A stretch of DNA of 50,000 nucleotides, from the NCBI GenBank assembly GCA_905221605.1, contig CAJNDS010001335.1, positions 886,938 to 936,937 on the forward strand. The letters are read 5' to 3'. The DNA is from Symbiodinium natans (lineage: Eukaryota > Sar > Dinophyceae > Suessiales > Symbiodiniaceae). Shown in pieces: positions 26,746 through 37,660 of the stretch. Position 1 is the stretch's first letter. Each line of letters begins with the position of its first letter. The notes under the pieces are model-generated. The model saw only the letters and a program-made list of their open reading frames with translations, had not been told where the DNA came from and did not search any database. The position numbers and the translations under genes were made by a program.

Positions 26746-26871
26746 CAGAAGAAGAAGAAGAAGAAGAAGAAGAAGAAGAAGAAGAAGAAGAAGAAGAAGA
26801 AGAAGAAGAAGAAGAAGAAGAAGAAGAAGAAGAAGAAGAAGAAGAAGAAGAAGACGAAGAAGAAGAAGAAG
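26746..26871 (+). repeat. GAA trinucleotide microsatellite
   Basis: About 41 GAA triplets with one GAC interruption near 26854. It gives poly-Glu and poly-Leu/Phe open frames on the two strands, which are artefacts. Long GAA/TTC tracts are known to form triplex structures. Confidence 0.97.
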
Positions 26872-27394
26872 CCCATCACGGCTTTCGACTCTGCGAGCCC
26901 CCAGGCCTAAACTCCGAATCCCCAAAAAAGCCAAAACCCTAAACCAGCCCCTAAGCCCCTAAACCCCTGAAGCCCCAAACCCCTAAACCCATAAAACCCT
27001 AAAACCCCTTGACCCTAAACCCCTACGCCCTGAGAATCCCCAAAACCGAAGCCCTCTGCTCACTCAGGACTCATTGCGAGCTTTCTTGCCCAGGAGAAGG
27101 TAAGGTTTGGGGATTGGGTTAAGGAGTTATGTCAATTCTTTCAGGGTTTCAGGGTTGAGGGTTATCTTTGGGGTATTGGGGCTTAGTTCAGACATTTCGG
27201 GGATTTTGGGTTTCAAGGTCTCAGATTTAGTGACACGGTTTTCGGGACCTGGGGCTCCGCGGCAGGACTTCGAAAGAGTTCGGGGCTTTGCTGCTTGTTT
27301 CTGTGGTGGCCTGTATCTTTTGGGGCCTTTGGGGTTTTGGGCGAGCGGGGGGTTTAGAGGTGGAGCCTGAGATCTCTTGTCCAGACATGCTAAA
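26872..27394. other. Spacer with degenerate heptamers
   Basis: Degenerate CCCTAAA-like units at 26930-27045, then about 350 bp of unique GT-rich sequence with a short frame at 27107-27370 that I do not trust. Confidence 0.5.
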
Positions 27395-27408
27395 CTCTAA
27401 CCTTCACC

Positions 27409-27496
<88 letters not shown>

Positions 27497-27731
27497 ACCC
27501 TAAGCCCTAAGCCCTAAAACCCTAAACCCTAAACCCTAAACCCTAAACCCTAAACCCTAAACCCTAAACCCTAAACCCTAAACCCTAAACCCTAACCTAA
27601 ACCCTAAACCCTAAACCCTAAACCCTAAACCCTAAACCCTAAACCCTAAACCCTAAACCCTAAACCCTAAACCCTAAACCCTAAACCCTAAACCCTAAAC
27701 CCTAAACCCTAAACCCTAACCCTAAACCCTA
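27395..27731 (-). repeat. CCCTCAA run followed by CCCTAAA array
   Basis: About thirteen consecutive CCCTCAA units (27407-27500) change abruptly to CCCTAAA (27520-27725). Confidence 0.95.
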
Positions 27732-27952
27732 CTCTCAGATTCGTAGGCCATGCGGCGCCGCCTCGCTGCGGGCGCAGACTTCGCCGATCTCCAGTCGAGA
27801 GAGTCTTCCTTGGGACCGGCCCAGCTCTTGTGGGGGGGAGGGTTTAGGGTTTAGGGTTTAGGGTTTAGGGTTTAGGGTTTAGGGTTTAGGGTTTAGGGCT
27901 TAGGGTTCAGCAGCTCCGGATCGAGCAGATTTATGGTTTTGGTATATTTACG
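27732..27952. other. Unique spacer and TTTAGGG array
   Basis: 27732-27835 is unique; 27838-27905 is a TTTAGGG array on the plus strand; the remainder is unique. Confidence 0.7.
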
Positions 27953-28005
27953 GCTCGGATATAACACCCACCCACCCAAAGAATCCCATAACATTAAGAA
28001 ACCAT
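27953..28005 (+). repeat. Dispersed repeat family 3, copy 2
   Basis: CGGATATAACACCCACCCAC followed by AATCCCATAACATTAAGAAA, matching 23579-23632 over about 45 bp. Confidence 0.6.
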
Positions 28006-28130
28006 AAAGCATCTTCATACAACAGTTCTATTCAACGAAGACTAGGCTACAGAACAAATTCGTTCTCAAAAATCCGCATAGCGTCACACGAAGATGAGCA
28101 TTACAAGAAAAAGAATGGCCGGAAACCCTC

Positions 28131-28200
28131 ACAGGGGGGGGGGTGGTTGGGGGGTGGTGGGGGGGTGGGGGGGGGGGGGGGGGGGGGGGGGTGGGGTGTG
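28131..28200 (+). repeat. G-run tract
   Basis: Runs of up to about 22 G with single T interruptions. It is likely G-quadruplex forming. Confidence 0.9.
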
Positions 28201-28204
28201 TGCC

Positions 28205-28525
28205 CACATGCCTTGGAATTTTTGTGCCTTGCCCACCAATTTTTGTGCCTTGCCCACGAATTTCGGTGCCTTGCCCCTAATTTTGGTGCCTTGCCCACGA
28301 ATTTTGGTGCCTTGCCCACGAATTTTTGTGCCTGACCACCAATTCGCATGCCCGAAAATTCGCGGGCAAGGCACCAAAATTCGTGGGCACAAATATTCGT
28401 GGGCAAGGCACAAAATTTCGTGGGCAAGGCACATTTTGGGGTTTTAAGCCTTGCTCACGGGCCCAAAATCCGAAACGTGCCTTGCCCACGAATTTTTGTG
28501 CCTTGCCCACGACTTTTTGTGCCGT
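28205..28525. repeat. Inverted minisatellite, unit GTGCCTTGCCCACGAATTTT
   Basis: A unit of about 21 bp occurs in forward orientation at about 28224-28335, in reverse complement at about 28358-28432 and forward again at about 28477-28523. The forward and reverse blocks can pair into a large hairpin. Open frames on both strands here follow from the repeat. Confidence 0.9.
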
Positions 28526-29424
28526 CTAGGGTTTAGGGTTAGGGTTTTGGAGATTTAGGGGGTTTAGGGTTTAGGGCGAGGGTGGTTTTGAGGTTGAGGT
28601 TCTAGCGTTGAGGGATTAGGCTTTCAGCGTCGAAGGTTCGGTGTTGACTTAGTGATTTCGCTTGATGCGAGGGTTTAGGGCTTAGGGCTTAGGGTTTAGG
28701 GTTTAGGGCTTAGGGTTTGGGGTTTAGGGTTTGAGGGAGTTAGGGCCCTATACATACCCTTTATTGAGTATATAGGGTACTTCATTCCCTTTTTCCCTAC
28801 TCAGAACCAGCCAGAAGACCCGTCTAGATTTTGGGGAACCCCACAGCACCCCCAAGTCGGAAAGTTGAAGAACGCCCCCAAAACCGAAAACCCAGACCCT
28901 GATCCACAGCCCTGCTTTGCCAACACGGACCCTGTCTTTCCTCACAGACGCTGAGAACGGTTCAGTGTTTAGGGCTTAGTGGCCTGAGTTGGGCATCTAC
29001 GGAATCAAGCCCCAAATAGTCCCTGAAGCCAATCCTGAGTTCCAAGCTTTCCTACTAACGGCCCTTTCGGGAATACGTTTCTGCGTTTCAAAGCTGAACC
29101 CGAAACCTTAAACCCTAAGCCCTAACCCATCTCTACCCATGAATAGGTAAACCTTTTTGAAACGTTTTGGGGTTTTTGAGCCCTCAGAAGCTTCCCTCGC
29201 CCCTCGCCACAGTGTCCCAAACCACCAGTCCTTCCGCGCCAACAAAGGTTGTTTAGCGTTTTCTACGCTCCTCCTGGGACTTCTTCTTGGGACCCCATCC
29301 TTGTCCGGCTTCATGGGAGCCCTGCTAAACATCCCGGGGGCCTTGGCCCTGGTCTAAGTCAAGTCTTTATGAACGAGGAAGTTTCCGGAAGCACGGTTGT
29401 AGACAACGCTGAGTCAAGCAAGAA
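28526..29424. other. Spacer with degenerate TTTAGGG and no supported gene
   Basis: TTTAGGG-like units at 28527-28585 and 28672-28740. A hairpin (ACCCT...AGGGT) lies near 28755-28780. The island 29120-29420 has short frames on both strands (29108-29332 minus, 29157-29357 plus), with no recognisable domain. Confidence 0.5.
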
Positions 29425-29488
29425 CAATATAAATATGAATATAAATATAAATATGTAAATATAAATATAAACATATATATATATAATT
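29425..29488 (+). repeat. AT-rich microsatellite AAATAT-type
   Basis: ATATAAATATAAATATG-type repeats ending in an (AT)n run near 29472-29484. It is the most AT-rich segment of the window. Confidence 0.9.
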
Positions 29489-29898
29489 CAAATGGAATGG
29501 GATTCTGGGAGGGTTGGGTGATGCCAGCTTTATTAGTGATGCAAAGGGGCCTTGCGGGTCGCCGGCCCAGGCCAACCCTAAACCCTAAACCCTAATCCCT
29601 AAACCCTAAACCCTAAACCCTAAACCCTTGGGGCCTTTTTGCAGGAGTGCAGCTGCTCTGGCATGGCACCCGCAGCGCGGAGGGCCTCCTCGACATCTGC
29701 TCTGCTCTGAGTGATGGGCGGATCAGGGTTTGGGGTAAAGGGTTTAGGGTTTAGGGTTTGGGGTTTAGGGTTTGGGGTTTAGAGTTTAGGGTCTGTTTTT
29801 GGATTACTAGTAGGGTTTAGGGGTATTTTTTTTTTTGTTCGGCTTTGAGTGTTAACGGCCAGAGGAATGGCTCCTCAAACATCGAGATTTTCGCTTAC
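29489..29898. other. Unique spacer with heptamer runs
   Basis: CCCTAAA at about 29576-29628 and TTTAGGG/TTTGGGG at about 29730-29790. No gene. Confidence 0.6.
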
Positions 29899-29979
29899 TT
29901 TGGGATGTTCCCCCTTATGCTAGCACTCCTTAATGGGGATGTACCGATTAAGGACAGTTAGTGTAAGAAGGAACATCCC
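29899..29979 (+). mobile_element. Family-1 fold-back element (MITE-like)
   Basis: GGGATGTTC at 29902-29910 is matched by GAACATCCC at 29971-29979. The interior has CCCCTTATGCTAGCACTCCT and its imperfect complement. No gene inside. Confidence 0.8.
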
Positions 29980-30771
29980 GAGGTTTACTCCTCAGCCTGA
30001 ACCCCCCCGAAAACCCCCCGCCAAGAACCTCGAAACCAAAAGCAGAGCACCTAAACCCAAGCCCTTTGCCCCCAGTCCCTGCACCCATTTCTTTATACCA
30101 CAGAAACCCTGAGCCCTAAGCCCTAAACCCTAAACCTTAGAACCTAAACCCCAAAATCTTCAATTCTCAAGCCCCAACAAACCTACATCTTAACTCCAAA
30201 GCCTACGAACCTAAACCCAAAACTCCCAGAGCAGCAGTCCCAAACCCAGATGCCCGATAGCTCCAAGCTCAACGGGTTTAGGGTTTAGGGTTTAGGGAAA
30301 AAAAGCCTCCTTTCAGAGCCCCTGAACCTCAAAAGATGTAAACAGTTGAAGCCCCAAACACCGCCCACAGACCCTAACCCTCAGCCCAAAATGGTTCAAG
30401 GTTTAGGGTTAAGGGGTTTACGGGGTCTATGTATGGTCTATGTTTACCCTAATCCCCCCCCACCCTAAGCTCCAAAATCCCCCCCTCCCCCGCCCCTTCC
30501 CAAAGCGGGATCAAGGTCGCGATGGCTTTGACCGCGCGCACGCCAACACCTGCATGTATGGCAAGCCGGGCCCCTATCGTTGAGGTTTAGGGGTTTAGGG
30601 GGGGGATCAGGGATTCAATTTATGGGTTAGGGGTCTAGGTGCTTGGATGCAGGGTTTAGGGTTTCGCATAGTTCTGGAATCATGATCGGTGTTTGACAGG
30701 TTCGGAATGGTTCGGAATAGGATCGCCCCCCGCTCCATACACCCATACTGGACGCTCTAAACCCCTAAAAA
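29980..30771. other. Unique, C-rich spacer with degenerate heptamers
   Basis: Mixed degenerate CCCTAAA/CCCCAAA words and unique DNA. Short TTTAGGG runs near 30276 and 30400. No supported gene. Confidence 0.5.
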
Positions 30772-30867
30772 TTGGGATGTTCCTGTACTACCAGTCCTTC
30801 ATGGGGATGATAATCGGGGTACTACAATCCCTATGAAGGATTGTTAGTATAAGGGGGAACGTCCCAA
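30772..30867 (+). mobile_element. Family-1 fold-back element, best-preserved copy
   Basis: A 96-bp near-complete palindrome: TTGGGATGTTCC at the left end, GGAACGTCCCAA at the right end, with inner arms CAGTCCTTCATGGGGAT and ATCCCTATGAAGGATTG. No open frame, so any transposition would need enzymes from elsewhere. Confidence 0.85.
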
Positions 30868-31438
30868 CACCCTAAATCCCTAAACCCCTGCACCTTCATT
30901 CCCGAAGCCCCAAAGCCCCAAAGCCCAAAGCCCCAAAGCCCCAAAGCCCATGCCTCACCTCCTGCATCCCAATGCATCCTAAGCCCGAAAACCTTCAGCC
31001 CTCAATCCCAAATCCCCAAATCCCCCAAATCCCCCAAATCCCCCAAATCCCCCAAATCCCCCAAACCCTAAACCCTAACCGTAAACCCTAAACCCTACAC
31101 CCTCAACCCTAAACCTCGAATCCCTGCCCCTAAGCTGGCAACACATCGGCTTGGTCATTGGTGTGCAGCAATAGCTCTGCCGATCATCATAGGATCCCAT
31201 ACTGCGCTCACTAGGGTTCAGGATTTAGGGTTTAGGGTTTAGGGTTTAGGGTTTAGGGTTGAGAGTTTAGGGTTTGGGGTAGTGTAGGTAACTATCCCCG
31301 GCCCACCTAGCCCTTAATTTAGCCCTATTTGGGCCTTATTTTGGGTTTTTGGGGTAGTGAAGGTGGGTACGCAGGCTCCGAAAGCACCCTGCAAGAATGT
31401 GCTTAGAGCACGTTTTTGCAAGCCAGGTTATCCTTTAA
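30868..31438. repeat. CCCCAAAG and CCCCAAAT octamer runs, TTTAGGG block, unique DNA
   Basis: CCCCAAAG repeats at about 30908-30950, CCCCCAAAT repeats at about 31012-31068, CCCTAAA to 31110, TTTAGGG at about 31215-31275. 31290-31438 is unique. Confidence 0.8.
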
Positions 31439-31744
31439 GAGCAACTGAAAGCTCTTAACAAGACGCTCGAGGACGCGAAGAAGGCTGTCACAGCCTGGCA
31501 AAAGCATGAAAGGAATGCCCTGAAGCGCAAAGCAACGGTTGGTGAAGGTGGAGCCCTGCATGTGTTCTTGCGAGAGGCTGAAGTGGGAAGCCCTCGTGGA
31601 ACAGTGCAACGTTGCCAGTGGCCAGAGGATTCCACGAGATCAGCTGGCGAATCCTCTCGGTTTGCGGGATTTATGGGCCTTACTTTCCGGGTTCATGCGG
31701 TTTTGATGCTGGATTTGGATTTTTCAAGTTTCAGGGGCGTTTAG
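31439..31744 (+). CDS. Gene fragment with a coiled-coil-like segment
   Basis: A frame open from 31439 after an in-frame TAA, without an ATG for over 70 codons, preceded by TCCTTTAAG which resembles a splice acceptor. The first 40 residues are a charged amphipathic helix (heptad-like KALNKTLEDAKKAVTAWQ), then ordinary protein sequence to about codon 75; after that it looks non-coding. It is probably an exon or remnant of a larger gene. No family recognised. Confidence 0.45.
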   Translation, partial: EQLKALNKTLEDAKKAVTAWQKHERNALKRKATVGEGGALHVFLREAEVGSPRGTVQRCQWPEDSTRSAGESSRFAGFMGLTFRVHAVLMLDLDFSSFRGV

Positions 31745-33100
31745 TGGATGGGTAGGGGCCTTCCAAGCCAAGTTGGGGCTTGTTCAAAATTCGAGTTTAG
31801 GGTTTAGGGTTCAGGTTTTGGGTTTATGGGACATGCTCCCATGAGAAGGAATTTCCCATAAGGGCGGCCTAATTCAAAATAAGCCCTGCGTGAACTTTGA
31901 ACCACCCTAAGACCCAAAACATATTCGCGGTTGGGGTTTAGGGTTTAGGGTTTAGGGTACCACCCTCAGCCAATCTCGCGTAGGGCCCTGAACCCCGAAG
32001 CCCACACCCTTAAGCCTGCACACGCCCTGGCACCGAAGCTTCTCAGCTCAAATGTCATAATCCTGAGCACCCCAAACCCCAAGCCCCAAGCCCTAAGCCC
32101 TGAGCCCTAAACCCTAAACCCTAAACCCCAAACCCTAAACCCTAAACCCTAAACCCTAAACCCCAAAAATCTCAATCCCCAGCTCTTTCAGCCCTAGGGG
32201 CTGCTACTTCGCGACGTCGGGAACCTACTCGGACAAGTTCGCCTGCACCGTCCGACTGCCCGGGACTGTAGGGTTTAGGGTTTAGCTGGGTTTAGGGTTT
32301 AGGGTTTAGGGTTTAGGATTGAGGGTTTAGGGGTTAGGGTGGGGGCGAGAGGATCCCAGAAAGTTGAGGGTTTCGGTTGGTTTGGGGTTTAGGGTTTAGG
32401 GTTCAGGGTAGGGTTTCGAGTTTAGGGTTTACGGTTTAGGGTTTAGGGCGAGACAAAACTGAGGGTTAAGCCCATAGACCTAAGGCCCCAAATGCTAGCT
32501 AAACCCTAGACCTTAAACCCTGCACCCTCCCTCAACCCTAAACCCTAAACCCTAAACCCTAAACCCTAAACCCTAAACCCTAAACCCCCCCAAGACCAGA
32601 AAGTGCTTGCAGGAGCGGTGGGCGGAGCGTGCGGGCCGTGCTCCTGGCAGCCACCCGGCCTTTAGGGTTTAGGGTTTAGGGTTTGGGGTTTAGGGTTTAG
32701 GGTTTAGGGTTTAAGGTTTAGGGTTTAGGGTTTAGGGTTTGGGGTTTGGGGTCCAGGGTTTAGGGTTTGGGGTTTGGGGTTTAGGGTTTGGGGTTTAGGG
32801 TTTCGGGTTTGGGGTTTAGGGTTCAGGGTTTGGGGTTTAGGGTTTGGGGTTCAGGGTTTGGGGTTTGGGGTCCAGGGTTTAGGGTTTGGGTTTTGGGGTT
32901 TAGGGTTTGGGGTTTGGGATATGGGGTTCAGGGTTTTGGGGTTTGGGGTTTGAGGGTTTGAGGGTTTTAGGGTTTTTTGGGGTTTTAGTTGTTTTTTTGG
33001 TTTTAGGGGTTTTAGGGGTTTGAGAGCTTTAGGGTGTAGGGGTTTTAGGGTTGAGGGGTTTTGGGGTTGCTTTGGGGGCCCCCCCATTTGCCTAAACATG
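31745..33100. repeat. Degenerate TTTAGGG/TTTGGGG and CCCTAAA blocks
   Basis: TTTAGGG at about 31797-31815 and 31936-31960; CCCTAAA at 32098-32165 and 32535-32590; TTTAGGG with TTTGGGG at 32270-32450 and 32660-33065. Spacers are unique. The minus-strand frame 32851-33099 is a PNPKP-type repeat artefact. Confidence 0.8.
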
Positions 33101-33480
33101 CGGGCCTGGTTGAAGGCGCCAACTATGATATTCGCATATTTAAAAGGTTATAAGCCCTAGACCCGAAAGGAGTAGGGTTGGGTGGTTGGGCCGCCTCATA
33201 AACGGCCAGCCCGCAGTAAGCGGGCCGAGGATCCGCCTTGTGCCGTCCACTGCAAGAGCCCCACTAGTACAGACGTCTCACCCGGGCCCGGAATTTCAAC
33301 ACCCCATTTGGGAAGAGGCGCGAAACCCTAAACCCTAAACCCTAAACCCTAAACCCTAAACCCTAAACCCTAAACCCTAAACCCTAAACCCTAAACCCTA
33401 AGCCCTAAACCCTAACCTCTAAACCCGATATACTTTTGCGTCTCTGGGGTGCTTGGGCTGCCCTGGGTTGATGCCTAAGG
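33101..33480. other. Unique island with two hairpins, then CCCTAAA array
   Basis: GGCCG/CGGCC (33189-33207) and GCCCGC/GCGGGC with an AGTAA loop (33209-33225) form adjacent hairpins. A CCCTAAA array runs at 33324-33415. No gene. Confidence 0.6.
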
Positions 33481-33840
33481 GTTTAAGGGTTTAGGGTTTG
33501 GGGTTTGGGGTTTAACCCATAAGCCCCACATCCCGGGGGGATCCCTGAGGCCGTGCTTGTGGGGGAGTGCGTCGTGGGCACCAGCAACATGCAACTCGGC
33601 GCTGCGTGGAGGTTTCTGGAGATCTTCTTGGGTCCAAGCTTGGGGGTTTAGGCTAAGCCCTATCTTAACCTGAAACACTTAATTCCCACCAGGCCTCCGG
33701 ATCAGAGAGCCTGAATGGTGGGCAGCCCTAGGGCGGCCTTGCCCTCACCCCAAGGACTGGAAAACTTTGAGAGGCCAGTTTTCTGCGTGTCTTGCCTTTC
33801 TTGCTTTGACGCATTCTTGCATTCTTGCTTTCTTGCATAA
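33481..33840. other. Unique spacer
   Basis: A short minus-strand frame (33475-33678) and no recognisable domain. The sequence becomes TTCTTGC-rich from 33790 as it enters the pyrimidine tract. Confidence 0.5.
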
Positions 33841-34520
33841 TTTCTTTTTTTTCTTTCTTTTCTTTATTTTCTTTCTTCTCTTTCTTTTCTTTCTTTTCTT
33901 TCTTTTCTTTCTTTTCTTTCTTTTCTTTCTTTTCTTTCGTTTCTTTCTTTTCTTTCTTTTCTTTCTTTTCTTTCTTTTCTTTCTTTTCTTTCTTTTCTTT
34001 CTTTTCTTTCTTTTCTTTCTTTTTTTTCTTTTCTTTCTTTTCTTTCTTTTCTTTCTTTTCTTTCTTTTCTTTCTTTTCTTTCTTTTCTTTCTTTTCTTTC
34101 TTTTCTTTCTTTTCTTTCTTTTCTTTCTTTTCTTTCCTTTCGTTCTTTCTTTCCTTTCTTTTCTTTTTTTCTTTCCTTTCGTTCCTTTCTTTCCTTTGGT
34201 TCCTTTCTTTTCTTTCTTTTCTTTCTTTTCTTTCTTTTCTTTCTTTCTTTTCTTTCTTTCTTTCTTTTCTTCTTTCTTTCTTTCGACTTCTGTCTTCTTG
34301 CTTCTGACTTTATCTCTTTTCTCTCTTTTCTCTCTTTTCTCTCTTTCTCTCTTTCTCTCTTTCTCTCTTTCTCTCTTTCTCTCTTTCTCTCTTTCTCTCT
34401 TTCTCTCTTTCTCTCTTTCTCTCTTTCTCTCTTTCTCTCTTTCTCTCTTTCTCTCTTTCTCTCTTTCTCTCTTTCTCTCTTTGTCTCTTTGTCTCTTTGT
34501 CTCTTTGTTTCTTTGTTTTG
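33841..34520 (+). repeat. Polypyrimidine tract, TTTCTTTTCT then TTTCTCTC units
   Basis: About 680 bp almost purely C and T on the plus strand: a 10-bp TTTCTTTTCT unit (to about 34290), then an 8-bp CTCTCTTT unit (34318-34485), then GTCTCTTT. Open frames on both strands give Phe-rich or Lys/Arg/Glu-rich proteins; these are artefacts. It could form triplex DNA. Confidence 0.97.
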
Positions 34521-34559
34521 AAAACTCAAACTCTTCGAACACAGGGTTGAGCCCTATCT

Positions 34560-35095
34560 TGGCATCTCAACCGGTTTAGGTGTTTTGGGTGGTTTCGGGG
34601 GTTTAGTTCGTGTCACTGGGTTTAGGGAGGTTTCGGGGTTTGACCTTTAAACCCCAAACTCTAAGCTCTAAACCCTAAACCCTAAACCCTAAAACCTAAA
34701 CCCTAAAACCTAAACCCTAAACCCTAAAAGACCCTAAGCCCTAAACCCTACTGCTCTGAGGTATCCGCCCCCGCGGAAGCCCCACTCCGTCTCAGGGGAA
34801 CGATACGAGAGCCTCGGATGGCGCCAACAGCATCTCAGGGTAACCCTAAACCCGAAAACCCTAAACCCTAAACCCTGAACCCTAAACCCTTTTAAACCCT
34901 AAGCCCTTTTAAACCCTAAACCCTTTTAAACCCTAAACCCTAAACCCTAAACCCCAAACCCCAATTCCCAAACCCTAAACCCTACATAAGCCCTGAAACC
35001 CCAAACCCTAAACCCTCAACCAAGGGCATTCCGAACTACAGCCCCCGGTCGTTGTTTGATGACCAAGACTTCTGCACTTCCCAAACTTGAGTCCC
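34560..35095. repeat. Degenerate CCCTAAA blocks
   Basis: CCCTAAA and CCCTAAAA units at about 34672-34750 and 34843-35018 with a unique spacer between them. No gene. Confidence 0.8.
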
Positions 35096-35097
35096 CG

Positions 35098-35113
35098 CCC
35101 CCCCCCCCCCCCA

Positions 35114-35142
<29 letters not shown>
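35098..35142 (+). repeat. Poly-C tract
   Basis: About 45 bp of C broken only by single A and T. Open frames on both strands here are Pro- or Gly-rich artefacts. Confidence 0.95.
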
Positions 35143-35144
<2 letters not shown>

Positions 35145-35727
35145 CACCCCCCTCCTGCCCGGCATCCTTCCAGGAATCCCCCCAGAATCCCCCCCAAAAT
35201 CCCCCAATCAAAAGCCCCTCCCGCCCCCCCCCCTCCCCGCTCACCCCGAAAACCCCAGCAAGCAGAGTTTATGGTCCTGACATACCCGAAATATCCCCTG
35301 CAGCCTAAACCGGAGGATCCTCCTAAGCCTCTAAAACCCGACCCCGAACCCCTGAAGAGCCTTAAGTACGTAGGACCTTCATGCTCGATTTGGATGCGTG
35401 TATGTCGATGTGTATGCAGATATGAGTTCTTGGTGGTTGAAAGGGTTTGCATCTGCATCCCTGATCACCTAACCCCACACCCCGACGCCCTCAACCCCAA
35501 ACTCCTTCAAACCGAAAGCCAAGGCCCCAAATCCAAACCCTGAACTTTCAACCCTAAACTCTAAACCCTCATCCCTAAACCCTAAACACTAAACCCTAAA
35601 CCCTAAAACAACCATAAACCCTAAACCCACACCACCCAGAAATGCCTGCGACCGACTGGCGAACCCCAGCATTTACGTGACCTTCAAGGTGCCGGGAGGG
35701 TGGGGGGGGGGGGAGGGGTTGCTTGGC
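35143..35727. other. C-rich spacer and CCCTAAA remnants
   Basis: C-rich unique sequence; no convincing gene in the 35271-35543 frame. CCCTAAA-type units at about 35555-35630 and a G13-type run near 35702-35713. Confidence 0.5.
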
Positions 35728-35836
35728 GGTTCATGGTGCTTATTAGCCCAATTATAACTGTTATAACTTTCATATTACGGCACTTAAGGGGGTTATAAGT
35801 GGGTTAGAAGTACAGTTTACTATTGGTTAGCAAGTA
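35728..35836 (+). mobile_element. Family-2 element
   Basis: Starts GGTTCATGGTGCTTA and carries the core CGGCACTTAAGGGGGTTATA-AGTGGGTTAGAAGTACAGTT, ending TATTGGTTAGCAAGTA. Its start matches 48102 and its end matches 41441-41457. AT-rich relative to its surroundings; no coding potential. Confidence 0.75.
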
Positions 35837-37660
35837 AGGTTTATAGAAATTGTATAGGGCTTGGGTCCCAGTAGGTTTAGAGAACTTAAGGGGTAAAAGC
35901 AGGGACTCTTAGAAAGGATCCTTAAAATCTTATTCCCCCCAAAAATATACCTTACAGAGTCCCCATATACCTATGTAGCTCCCAAATAACCCCTAAATAA
36001 CCCCTAAGGTCCCTTATAAAGGGTCCGTCCTTTAGCCCCTTGATGAGGGAAAGTTTTGAACGAATCGTTTGTTTAGAGCCGACTATTTTTTGGGGGTCAG
36101 CGGGGGGGGGGGGGGGGTGGTGAACCCTCGGAGGGTAGACTGGCACAGGGCAGGCCATAGCCCTCAACCCCCAGTAGGGCCAGTAGGGTTTAGGGTTTAG
36201 GGTTTAGGGTTTAGGGTTTAGGGTTTAGGGTTGGCGGTTCGGGGTTGAGGGGCTGAGTGGCAGGGGGTTTAGGTCTGAGAGGTTGGGATTTGGGGTTGCG
36301 AGGTTAGGGATCCTCTAAGCCTTTTGCCCAAAACCTAATCTCTTTGTTCGAAACTTAAGCCCCTAAAGCGGTAAGACGCGAGTTGAAGAGCTTTTTGACC
36401 AAGTCGCTGTGACGAGCGCAGGACAATCAAGCCATCCCGGCATACATCATGCTCTACGAGCCTTCTTGAGGACGCTTAGAGTTAAGGGTTAAGGGCTGAG
36501 CGGGGACCTTAGACCCTAAGCCCTAAACCCCAAACCCCTCAACCTAAACCCTAAGCTCTAAAACCCTAAACCCCAAACCCGAAACCCCGAGCCCAAACCG
36601 CAAATCGCCGAGAGTTAGGGGTTTAGGACCTGGGACGGAAATCTTCTCCCTAAACCCTAAACACTAAACCCCTAAACCGTACCCTAAAACCACCCCAACA
36701 ACTACTCCAAAACCACCCAGAAACCACCCAAAAGCCACCCAAAAACCACCCCAAAACTCAAGACCCTAAAATGCGAAGCCCTACACACTAAAATCACAAC
36801 CTCAGGCAAACCCTTAAAATGCTCAGATAAGAACCACACAAACCTTGAAATGCCTAACCCCTTAAAACCTAAAACCCTAAACCCCTAAAACCTAAGATCC
36901 TAACCGCCCCCCCTTCAAACGCAGGGCGGTCCACGGGGGAGGTTGGGGGGGGGGGACCATGTGGAGGGGACGCGACGCCGCACGATGTAAACGCCTTCTG
37001 AAACGTTTTCGCAGCCCTCAGAAGCCATACACTGACCCTTAAACCCTAAGCCCTAAACCCTAACCCCTAACCCTAAACCGTAAACCCTAAACCCTAAACC
37101 CTAAACCCTACACCCTAAACCCCAAACCCTAAACCCCAATCCCTAAACCCTAAACCCTAAACCCTAAAACCCTAAGCCCTAAGCCCCCAAACCCTAAACC
37201 CTAAACCCTAAACCCTAAACCCTAAACCCTAAACCCCAAACCCTAAACCCTAAGCCCTAAACCCTAAGCCCTAAACCCTAAACCCTAAACCCTACACCCT
37301 TAACCCTAAGCCCTTAACCCTTAAACCCTTAAACCCTAAACCCTAAACCCTAAACCCTAAACCCTAAACCCTGAACCCTGAACCCTGAACCCTAAACCGC
37401 AAAGCCCTGTTAAACAGCGGCTCTCGGACGCCCCAACCCCATGGTCTGCTGGTTCCTGTCAAGTTGAGGGTGTAGGGTTTAGAGTTGGGTGCAGGGTTTA
37501 GGGTTTAGGGTTTAGGGTTTAGGGTTTAGGGTTTAGGGTTTAGGGTTTGGAAACTTAAAAGTATCTAAGTGAGCAGAGCATGGGCTAAGGGCCTTAGTGC
37601 GCTAGGGGAGGCACAGTCGGCTCTTATTCCCTTATTTTTGTGCTACTTTGCTGTAACTTT
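35837..37660. repeat. Spacers and several heptamer blocks
   Basis: Unique DNA to 36185 (with a G17 run at about 36099-36118), TTTAGGG at 36186-36232, degenerate CCCTAAA at 36500-36600, an AACCACCC-rich stretch at 36690-36750, a long CCCTAAA block with variants at 37025-37395 and TTTAGGG at 37490-37550. No gene. Confidence 0.7.

Noticed and set aside
26671-26942. Poly-Glu, poly-Leu and poly-Phe frames
   Set aside because: These are direct translations of the GAA/TTC microsatellite on both strands.
28094-28536. Overlapping frames on both strands with CALPTNF and KFVGKAP repeats
   Set aside because: Artefacts of the 21-bp inverted minisatellite.
33745-34579. Lys/Arg/Glu-rich and Phe-rich proteins of over 200 residues
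   Set aside because: They derive from the polypyrimidine tract; open on both strands with no sequence outside the repeat.
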